Shown piece after piece: positions 1 through 6,593 of a stretch of 64,000 nucleotides of DNA. The stretch lies in assembly GCA_900549405.1 (NCBI GenBank), contig URNZ01000005.1, forward strand, positions 1-64,000, in the 5' to 3' direction. Under the pieces are notes generated by a model. That model did not search any database, had not been told where the DNA came from, and saw nothing but the letters and a program-made list of their open reading frames with translations. This DNA comes from an uncultured Eubacteriales bacterium. Lineage in GTDB: Bacteria > Bacillota > Clostridia > Oscillospirales > Oscillospiraceae. Both the position numbers and the translations under genes were made by a program. The first letter of the stretch is position 1. Each line of letters opens with the position of its first letter.

Positions 1-55
1 AGCAGAGCAGAGCAGAGCAGAGCAGAGCAGAGCAGAGCAGAGCAGAGCAGAGCAG
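1..55 (+). repeat. (AGCAG)11 pentanucleotide tandem repeat
   Basis: Eleven perfect copies of AGCAG run from the window edge, so the true length is unknown. Read in the frame ending CAG-TAA at 53-58 it encodes repeats of Ser-Arg-Ala-Glu-Gln and stops at once; it may be the 3' end of a leader ORF whose start lies outside the window. A five-base unit changes frame whenever a copy is gained or lost. A counterpart with a four-base unit lies before the second SLH gene (9595-9610). Confidence 0.9.
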
Positions 56-80
56 TAAACAGCCTCTCTGCCGCTTTTTG
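47..80 (+). terminator. leader hairpin 1 upstream of SLH gene
   Basis: GCAGAG (47-52) in the last repeat copies can pair with CTCTGC (66-71), followed by a T tract at 75-79. The TAA at 56-58 is in the loop. The stem is short, so strength is uncertain. The same arrangement occurs at 9609-9638. Confidence 0.45.
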
Positions 81-108
81 CTGCCTGAATCTAAATATCT
101 GGATGAAA

Positions 109-166
109 AGACCCATTTTCAACACGGGATAACCTCGTGCTGAAAATGAGTCTTTTTATATTTTTT
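109..166 (+). terminator. leader hairpin 2 (terminator-like) before SLH gene
   Basis: A roughly 20-bp stem with two mismatches pairs 109-128 with 134-153, with a five-base loop. It is followed by TTTTTATATTTTTT. It ends about 25 nt before the start codon and upstream of the RBS, so transcripts must read through it to express the gene. This is an attenuator position, not the end of an upstream gene. Confidence 0.7.
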
Positions 167-192
167 CAGAACTTTTTATAGGAGGAAAGTAT

Positions 193-3147
193 ATGAAGAA
201 ACGATTATTGGCGCTGTGCATGTCGCTATGCTTGCTGGTCGGCTTATTGCCGACGGCGGCGTGGGCGGCGGACACACAGGCGGAAAACGCGAGCGGTTTC
301 TGCGATGCAGAGGAGAACGGAGAGAGCGTAAAGTGGGAATTGTCCCCGGATGAGGATGATTCGTCCGCTTATACGCTGACCATTTCCGGTGAAGGTGCGA
401 TGGCGGATTATAATAGCTATGCCAATACACCCTGGTACCAGTATGCAAAGACGAATGGTGCCATTGAAAATGAAAAAGATAAGGACTTTGCGAAGATCGA
501 TAAGGTCATTGTGGAGGGCGGGGTCACTCGTATTGGCAAGAATGCCTTTGCTTTTACCACGGTGACAGAGGCACAAATCGCCGATTCCGTGACTTCCATT
601 GGTAGCGGTGCATTTCTGTGGGACCTGGGGCTGAAAACTATTAGCATCCCGGCGTCCGTGACAAACTTACATGTAGACGAGAACGGGGACTATTATAACT
701 TCTTGGATGGCACGTTTAACCTGGAGTCCATTCAGGTGGGAGATGGGTCCCCCTATCAGGTCGTAGATGGGGTTTTGATCGGTAAGGTCAAAGATAGTTC
801 TGATTTGATGACTATTGTCTGCCCGGATAACCTGGGCGGCGGCGACACGACGGAGGTCGATCTCAGCGGCGTCGCTGATCTGACCCTGGTGGGCAGAACT
901 ACTTTCGGCGGCTGCCGGAATCTGAAGAGCGTTCATCTGCCTGACTCTGTGGAAAAAATCGAGTATAGTTCTTTTATGAAGTGCTATTCTCTGGAGTCCT
1001 TTGTAGTTCCTCCGAAGGTCACGGAACTTGAAAAGTGGACCTTTAGCGGATGCAGCAGCTTGGCTTCTGTGACTTTGAATAATGTTGAAACCATTGGGGC
1101 GCAGGCATTTTCGAAAATTGCGGCTGCGGAGCTTGACAACGCGCCGCATCCTTGCAGCGCTCTGGCTGAGATCGACCTGGGCAAGGTAACGAGCATTGCT
1201 GAAGGCGCTTTCCAGGAAACTGGTTTAACTTCTGTTTCCCTTGGCAGCGGCAGCGTTGGGGCCAATGCCTTTATGAACTGCGAAGCGCTGACTTCCATTG
1301 ACCTGGGCAATGTGACTGAGATTGGGGCAAATGCATTCAGAGGAACGGCAGTCGTAGACCTTACTATTCCCGCGACGGTAACCACGATTGGTGGCAACGC
1401 GTTTATTGACAGCACGGCACTGGAACAGGTGACCATGAGCCAGGATCATTCCAGCAAGATCGGACACAAAAAAGTCGCCCGGGATGGATATTGTATCGGG
1501 ACCCGTTGGTATCAGGACGGAACTCAGGTCCAGGTCAAAACGGTATTTGACAATAATCCGAACACAGAGCAGACCTTTACCTATATGCCGATCTACTTCT
1601 TTGATGTAAAATATGACGGCGTAGAGAATAAGACCACAAGATTCATCTATAATTCCAGAACCATGGAGCTGCTGGATTCCTGGGCAAAGTTGCAGACTGT
1701 ATCGGCGCTTGGCCTGACTGTGCCGGAAGGAAAAATGTTTGCCGGTTGGTCCGTTGCGGCAGACAGCAACGCTATTGTGGCGACAGATGGAGGGGTTCTG
1801 AACGAAAACCCGAGCCCTGAGGCCAGTGTACTTGTAAACACGATTCCCACGCTTACGCTGTATCCCGTTTGGATGACGGAACACAGCCATACGCTGGAGT
1901 TAGTAGACGGTCAGGCGGCTACCTGTACTGAAGCCGGTTGGACAAACTACTATCAGTGTACCTTTGACGGATGCGGCAAGTATTTCGCTGACGACGCCGG
2001 TGTGAACGAGATCATTGATTTGGATGCCTGGAAGCAGGGCGACGGGAAAATCCAGATGGTGGACCACCAGCTTGCCTACCATGAAGCCAAGACCGCAACT
2101 TGCACCGAGGACGGCACCAAGGCTTACTGGGAATGCGACGTATGCCACAAGCTGTTCACCGACGCGAACGGGCAGACCGAGACCACCCAGGAAGCTCTGG
2201 TCGTGCCCGCCACCGGTCACGACTGGAGCAATAAGGACGGCATCTGCAAGACCTGTCAGACCGCCTGTGACCAGCCCCACAACCCCGGCACCACCTGTGA
2301 GGTGTGCGGCAAGGTGACCGCTTCCACCTCCTCCGGTGGCGGCGGCGGTTCCAGCCGCGGCAACAGCTACGCCGTGTCCACCCCCAAGGCGGACAACGGT
2401 TCTGTGTCCGTGAACAACGGAGCCTCTGCCAAGAAGGGCGAAACTGTGACCATCACCGTCAAGCCCAACGAGGGCTATGAGATCGACAAGGTGACGGTCA
2501 CCGACAGCAAGGGCAACACGATCACTGTCACCGATAAGGGCGACGGCAAGTTCAGCTTTGTGATGCCTGACAGCAAGGTGGACGTGAAGGCGACCTTCGT
2601 GAAGAGCGAAGTCCAGCCCGACCAGCCCACTAAAACCACCTTTGTGGATGTCCCTGTTAACAGCTGGTACGCTGACGCTGCTGACTTTGTGGCCCAGCGG
2701 GGTCTGATGTCCGGCGTGGGCGAGAACCTGTTCGGCGGGAATCAGAACACCACCCGGGCCATGCTCATGACCATCCTGGCCCGTATGGACGGCCAGGACG
2801 TGACTGGCGGTTCCACCTGGTACGAGAAAGCCATGAATTGGGCCAAGGCCAACGGCGTGTCTGACGGCACCATGCCCGAGGTGAACATCACCCGCGAGCA
2901 GCTGGCCACCATGCTGTATAGCTACGCCAAGCTGAAGGGCATGAATACGATCCCCAACGGCATGGCTCTGTCCAAGTTCAGTGACGCCGACAGCATCTCC
3001 ACCTGGGCCAGCGAGGCTGTGTCCTGGGCCGCTTACTCCGGCATTATCTCTGGCCGCAGCAACGGCACCGTGGACCCCCAGGCGGGCGCTACCCGGGCCG
3101 AAATGGCCGTGATGCTCCAGCAGTTTGTGGGGCTGATGGAGCAGTAA
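193..3147 (+). CDS. SLH-anchored surface protein with BspA-like leucine-rich repeats
   Basis: This 984-residue protein is secreted and anchored to the cell wall. The start is set by GGAGGAAAG eight bases upstream. A signal peptide ends near AWA-AD (about residue 26). Residues about 95-430 are BspA/LRR_5-type repeats (recurring 'IGxxAF', 'LTSIDLG' patterns). Next come an InlB-B/Flg_new-like segment (about 490-560) and two or three Cys-containing 'ATCTE...' repeats (about 563-710). A Ser/Gly linker near 712-722 leads to a 'bacterial repeat' beta domain (about 725-805) and three SLH domains (about 815-984) for binding secondary wall polymer. BspA-like repeats often serve adhesion, so a host- or mucus-contact role is inference. 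From about residue 710 on it is nearly identical to the protein at 9781-11523. The N-terminal half has visibly lower GC and less biased codons than the C-terminal half. Confidence 0.88.
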   Translation: MKKRLLALCMSLCLLVGLLPTAAWAADTQAENASGFCDAEENGESVKWELSPDEDDSSAYTLTISGEGAMADYNSYANTPWYQYAKTNGAIENEKDKDFAKIDKVIVEGGVTRIGKNAFAFTTVTEAQIADSVTSIGSGAFLWDLGLKTISIPASVTNLHVDENGDYYNFLDGTFNLESIQVGDGSPYQVVDGVLIGKVKDSSDLMTIVCPDNLGGGDTTEVDLSGVADLTLVGRTTFGGCRNLKSVHLPDSVEKIEYSSFMKCYSLESFVVPPKVTELEKWTFSGCSSLASVTLNNVETIGAQAFSKIAAAELDNAPHPCSALAEIDLGKVTSIAEGAFQETGLTSVSLGSGSVGANAFMNCEALTSIDLGNVTEIGANAFRGTAVVDLTIPATVTTIGGNAFIDSTALEQVTMSQDHSSKIGHKKVARDGYCIGTRWYQDGTQVQVKTVFDNNPNTEQTFTYMPIYFFDVKYDGVENKTTRFIYNSRTMELLDSWAKLQTVSALGLTVPEGKMFAGWSVAADSNAIVATDGGVLNENPSPEASVLVNTIPTLTLYPVWMTEHSHTLELVDGQAATCTEAGWTNYYQCTFDGCGKYFADDAGVNEIIDLDAWKQGDGKIQMVDHQLAYHEAKTATCTEDGTKAYWECDVCHKLFTDANGQTETTQEALVVPATGHDWSNKDGICKTCQTACDQPHNPGTTCEVCGKVTASTSSGGGGGSSRGNSYAVSTPKADNGSVSVNNGASAKKGETVTITVKPNEGYEIDKVTVTDSKGNTITVTDKGDGKFSFVMPDSKVDVKATFVKSEVQPDQPTKTTFVDVPVNSWYADAADFVAQRGLMSGVGENLFGGNQNTTRAMLMTILARMDGQDVTGGSTWYEKAMNWAKANGVSDGTMPEVNITREQLATMLYSYAKLKGMNTIPNGMALSKFSDADSISTWASEAVSWAAYSGIISGRSNGTVDPQAGATRAEMAVMLQQFVGLMEQ

Positions 3148-3164
3148 AAACAGCACTAAGACAG

Positions 3165-3200
3165 CAAAACCCCGGCGGCCTGCGGGCCGCCGGGGTTTTG
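3165..3200. terminator. bidirectional terminator between SLH gene and lysC
   Basis: A perfect 16-bp inverted repeat (3165-3180 / 3185-3200) with a TGCG loop and A/T tracts at both sides lies between convergent genes, so it can end transcripts on both strands. Confidence 0.92.
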
Positions 3201-3221
3201 AACGTTTTTGAATGAATCGTG

Positions 3222-4442
3222 TTAGATGCCGAACTCGCTGAAGAAGCGGTCGTGGATGGCCTGGACGGCGCGGTCGGCGTCCCGCTCGTCCACCAGGACG
3301 GACACCTTGATCTCGCTGGTGGAGATCATCTGGATGTTGATACCGGCGGAGTACAGGGCCTCGAACATCTTGGAGGCCACGCCGGCGTTGTGGGCCATGC
3401 CGGCACCCACGATGGACACCTTGGCCACGTGGTCGTCCACCTCGATGGACTTAAAGCCGATGGACTCCTTCAGCTCCTCCAGGATGGCCTTGGCGGTCTC
3501 GGCGTCGTCCCGGGCCACGGTGAAGCTGATGTCCTTGCTCTCGTCCCGGCCGATGGACTGCAGGATGATGTCCACATTGATGTCCTTCTTGGCCAGCAGG
3601 GAGAAAATTTTAAAGGCAATGCCGGGCTGATCGGCCAGACCGATCAGGGCCAGACGGGCTACGTTCTTATCTTTGGCAACGCCACTGACGTGAATTTTTT
3701 CCATGGTTTTTACAACCTCCTTGACTTTCGTGCCGGGCTTTCCGCTGAAGCTGGAAAGGACCTCCATATTGACGTTATACCGCTTTGCCATCTCCACCGA
3801 GCGGTTGTGCAGCACCTGGGCACCCAGGCTGGCCAGCTCCAGCATCTCGTCGAAAGTGATCTCCTCCAGCTTGCGGGCCCCGGTGACATGGCGGGGATCG
3901 GCGGTGTACACACCGTCTACATCGGTGTAGATCTGGCACAGGTCCGCGTGCAGGGCGGCGGCCAGGGCGACGGCGGAGGTGTCGGAGCCGCCGCGGCCCA
4001 GGGTGGTGATGTCGTCATACTTGTTGATGCCCTGGAACCCGGCCACCAGCACGATCTTCTTCTTGTCCAGCTCCTTCTGGATACGCTCGGTGCGGATGCG
4101 CTTGATCCGGGCGCTGCTGTAAGAGGAGTCGGTGAGCATCCCGGCCTGCCAGCCGGTGAGAGACACGGCCTGATAGCCCATGCGCTCGATGGCCATGGCG
4201 CACAGGGAGATGGAGATCTGCTCGCCGGTGGCCAGCAGCATATCCATTTCCCGCTTGGATGCGCTGGGGTTGATCTCCTTGGCCTTCTCGATCAGGTCGT
4301 CGGTGGTGTCGCCCTGGGCGGAGAGGACGGCCACAACGCTGTGGCCCTTGCGATAGGTCTCGGTGATGATGCGGGCCACATTGCGGATGCGGTCGGCATC
4401 GGCGACGGAGCTGCCGCCGAATTTTTGTACGATAAGTGACAT
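3222..4442 (-). CDS. lysC: aspartate kinase
   Basis: Phosphorylates L-aspartate, the first step to lysine, threonine and methionine. The 406-residue length is that of monofunctional aspartokinases. The N-terminal kinase signature KFGGSS is at residues 7-12, and 'GRGGSDTSA' lies in the amino-acid kinase fold. Two C-terminal ACT domains (about 265-335 and 345-405) point to feedback control by an end-product amino acid, probably lysine and/or threonine. The RBS AGGGGGAA precedes the ATG. It is the last gene of a minus-strand set pheB-hom-lysC. No lysine riboswitch is evident upstream of the set. Confidence 0.95.
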   Translation of the reverse strand: MSLIVQKFGGSSVADADRIRNVARIITETYRKGHSVVAVLSAQGDTTDDLIEKAKEINPSASKREMDMLLATGEQISISLCAMAIERMGYQAVSLTGWQAGMLTDSSYSSARIKRIRTERIQKELDKKKIVLVAGFQGINKYDDITTLGRGGSDTSAVALAAALHADLCQIYTDVDGVYTADPRHVTGARKLEEITFDEMLELASLGAQVLHNRSVEMAKRYNVNMEVLSSFSGKPGTKVKEVVKTMEKIHVSGVAKDKNVARLALIGLADQPGIAFKIFSLLAKKDINVDIILQSIGRDESKDISFTVARDDAETAKAILEELKESIGFKSIEVDDHVAKVSIVGAGMAHNAGVASKMFEALYSAGINIQMISTSEIKVSVLVDERDADRAVQAIHDRFFSEFGI

Positions 4443-4516
4443 ATGTGTCGTTCCCCCTAAAGGTCAAATCATGTGAGACAGTGAAAAGCGGACGGTCCGC
4501 TCTCCATCTTATGGCG

Positions 4517-5728
4517 TTAGTCCAGCACGCGGAAGCGGGAGCGGACGTCCAGACCCTGGAGCTTATCCTTGATCTGGGGCTCGGTCATGGCCGCGGTGAG
4601 GAAGGCGACCTCTCCGGCGGGCGCACCGGCCCGGGCCAGCAGCTGGATGTCGCCGCAGGCCAGGCGGACCTGGTCCACGGGGGCCTGGGCCCGGACATAC
4701 CACCGGGAGGTGACGATGTCAGAGGAGACCACCAGGTCGGGAGCGCCGGGGCCCCACTCGTTGCGGTGATCCCGCTTCAGATCCTTGGCGATGTCGATGA
4801 CGTCGGCCACCACGGCGGAGGCGGTGGGCAGCTTGCCCGCGCCGCGGCCATAGAACATCACGTCGCCGATGGCGTTGCCGGTGACGGCGATGGCGTTGAA
4901 CACGTCCTCCACCCCGGAGAGCGGATTGCTGGCGGGCACCAGGTGGGGGGCCACAAAGGCGCACACCTTGCCCTCGGGCTGGCGGATGCAGCGGCCCAGC
5001 AGCTTGATCTTATAGCCGCAGGAGTCGGCATAGGCCACGTCCTCCAGGGTGACGTTGCGGATGCCCTCGGTGGGCACCTGGTCGGGATAGACGTGCTGGC
5101 CGAAGGACAGGGCGGCCAGGATGCAGATCTTGCGGCAGGCGTCGTGGCCGTCCACGTCGGCGGTGGGGTCCTTCTCGGCATAGCCGTTGTCCTGGGCCTC
5201 CTTCAGGGCCTGCTCAAAGGTCAGGCCAGCGCGGATCATCCGGGTGAGGATATAGTTGGTGGTGCCGTTGAGGATGCCGGTGACCTGGGTCAGCTCGTTG
5301 GCGGCCAGGCAGGAGGTGAGGGGCCGCAGGATGGGGATGCCGCCACCCACGCTGGCCTCGAAGAGATAGCTCACGCCGTGCTCCTTGGCCAGCTGAAGCA
5401 ACTCATAGCCGTGGGTGGCCACCAGCTCCTTGTTAGAGGTGACCACGCTCTTGCCCGCCTTCAGGGCCCGGGTGGTAAAGTCCAGGGCGATCTTGGCGCC
5501 GCCGATGGTCTCCACCACGATGTCCACCTCGGGGTCGTTCTCGATGACGGAGAAGTCCTTCACAAAGCAGTCCTTATAGGGGCTGTCGGGGAAGTCCCGC
5601 ACGTCCAGGATGTATTTCAGGCGGAGCAGATCGTCCACCCGCTGGTCAATGAGACCGCCGTTTTTCGTCAGCACCTCGGCCACGCCGGAGCCCACGGTGC
5701 CAAAACCCAAAATCGCTACGTTTACCAT
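4517..5728 (-). CDS. hom: homoserine dehydrogenase
   Basis: Reduces aspartate semialdehyde to homoserine with NAD(P)H. The Rossmann motif GFGTVGSG is at residues 8-15, 'EASVGGGIPI' and 'GILNGTTNYI' are family signatures, and a C-terminal ACT domain (about 330-403) is expected to bind threonine. I place the start at the ATG at 5728 because GAGGTG lies six bases before it. A GTG nine bases further out overlaps that RBS. It lies 74 bp upstream of lysC and 66 bp downstream of the ACT protein, so the three are probably co-transcribed. Confidence 0.95.
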   Translation of the reverse strand: MVNVAILGFGTVGSGVAEVLTKNGGLIDQRVDDLLRLKYILDVRDFPDSPYKDCFVKDFSVIENDPEVDIVVETIGGAKIALDFTTRALKAGKSVVTSNKELVATHGYELLQLAKEHGVSYLFEASVGGGIPILRPLTSCLAANELTQVTGILNGTTNYILTRMIRAGLTFEQALKEAQDNGYAEKDPTADVDGHDACRKICILAALSFGQHVYPDQVPTEGIRNVTLEDVAYADSCGYKIKLLGRCIRQPEGKVCAFVAPHLVPASNPLSGVEDVFNAIAVTGNAIGDVMFYGRGAGKLPTASAVVADVIDIAKDLKRDHRNEWGPGAPDLVVSSDIVTSRWYVRAQAPVDQVRLACGDIQLLARAGAPAGEVAFLTAAMTEPQIKDKLQGLDVRSRFRVLD

Positions 5729-5794
5729 TGCATTCACCTCATAGTTTCTGTGTCTTGCGGTCAGGCCGTCCGGCCCGCCGCGGAAAGCCGGGGG

Positions 5795-6235
5795 TTATCC
5801 GGCCAGTATCTCGCACTTGAGCACCCCGGGGCTGGCCTTGGCGTCCCCCAGGACCTCCTCCAGAGAGCGGCGGAGGGTGGAGGTCTCCGCCGTCATGGTG
5901 ACCACGGCGCAGCCGTTGGCGGGGATGTTCTGGTTGATGGTGAGGATATTCACGCCCGTCCCGGCGAACACGTTCAGCACGCCGGATAAGATACCCGGCT
6001 CATCCTTCAGCAGGATCTGGAACGTGACGATGCGCCCGTGGAGCATGTCGTTGAAGGGGCGGACAGAGTCCTTATACTTATAAAAGGCGCTGCGGCTGAT
6101 GCCCACGGCCCGGGTGGCCCCGTTCACGGTGGTCTCCTCCCCGGTCTCCAGCAGGCGCTTGGCCTCGGCCACCTTGCGGAAAATTTCGGGCATGGCGTCG
6201 GCCTCTACGATGAAATACTTTGCCGGCGTGTTCAT
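5795..6235 (-). CDS. ACT domain-containing protein (PheB family)
   Basis: A 146-residue small regulatory-type protein. The N-terminal part (about 25-60) contains 'SRSAFYKYKD', which looks like a helix-turn-helix, and the C-terminal half (about 68-145) is an ACT domain ('DEPGILSGVLNVFA'). This is the PheB/UPF0735 family, often found next to hom or pheA in Firmicutes. Its biochemical role is not settled; amino-acid sensing is inferred from the ACT domain. It is the first gene of the pheB-hom-lysC set, with a good RBS (GGAGGAGAGG) and a sigma-A-like promoter at 6304-6332. Confidence 0.88.
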   Translation of the reverse strand: MNTPAKYFIVEADAMPEIFRKVAEAKRLLETGEETTVNGATRAVGISRSAFYKYKDSVRPFNDMLHGRIVTFQILLKDEPGILSGVLNVFAGTGVNILTINQNIPANGCAVVTMTAETSTLRRSLEEVLGDAKASPGVLKCEILAG

Positions 6236-6303
6236 GGCCTCTCCTCCAGTCTACTCGCCCTGCGTGTCCGTGTTGCGCGGGCATTTGTTTTCCGATTTGG
6301 ACT

Positions 6304-6332
6304 ATTGTAACACAGGTCTGGGATGGGCGCAA
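6304..6332 (-). promoter_or_regulatory. sigma-A-type promoter of pheB-hom-lysC
   Basis: On the minus strand TTGCGC (6332-6327) and TACAAT (6309-6304) are spaced by 17 bp and lie about 70 bp upstream of the first gene. Confidence 0.6.
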
Positions 6333-6462
6333 CGGTTACTTTCCCCAACGAGTGTAAAAAAATTCAGCCGAATTTGGTCCCCTTCCGTCGAATTGTACAA
6401 CGCCACACGAAAACACTTGTTTTTGTGGAAGCGACAAGCGGCAGAGCGGCGTCTGGGCCGCT

Positions 6463-6511
6463 TGGCTCCCCTGAAAGGGGAGCTGGCACGGCGCAGCCGT
6501 GACTGAGAGGT
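6463..6511. repeat. dispersed two-hairpin palindromic element, copy 1
   Basis: The unit has a first hairpin GCTCCCCT-GAA-AGGGGAGC, a second CACGGC-GCA-GCCGTG, then GACTGAGAGGT. The copy at 39766-39811 has the same plan with compensating base changes. It lies in the 358-bp gap between pheB and the PBP gene, which otherwise holds only the pheB promoter and the PBP terminator. I know this layout as a common intergenic repeat in gut Firmicutes; function unknown. Confidence 0.7.
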
Positions 6512-6534
6512 CACCCCCGCAGGGCAAAACTAAA

Positions 6535-6566
6535 GCCCTCCGTCTGGTTTTCCCCAAACGGAGGGC
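6535..6566. terminator. terminator of the PBP gene
   Basis: A 13-bp stem (6535-6547 / 6554-6566, one wobble pair) has a six-base loop. On the minus strand it is followed by TTTAGTTTT. It lies 28 bp beyond the PBP stop codon. Confidence 0.85.
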
Positions 6567-6593
6567 CTTTTGTGGATGATAAACGTGTCTGCC

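Noticed and set aside
1..55. CRISPR array
   Set aside because: It is a simple 5-bp tandem repeat without spacers.
6302..6557. Small ORFs of 70-135 codons in the pheB-PBP gap
   Set aside because: They run through the promoter, the palindromic repeat and the terminator, and lack RBSs.
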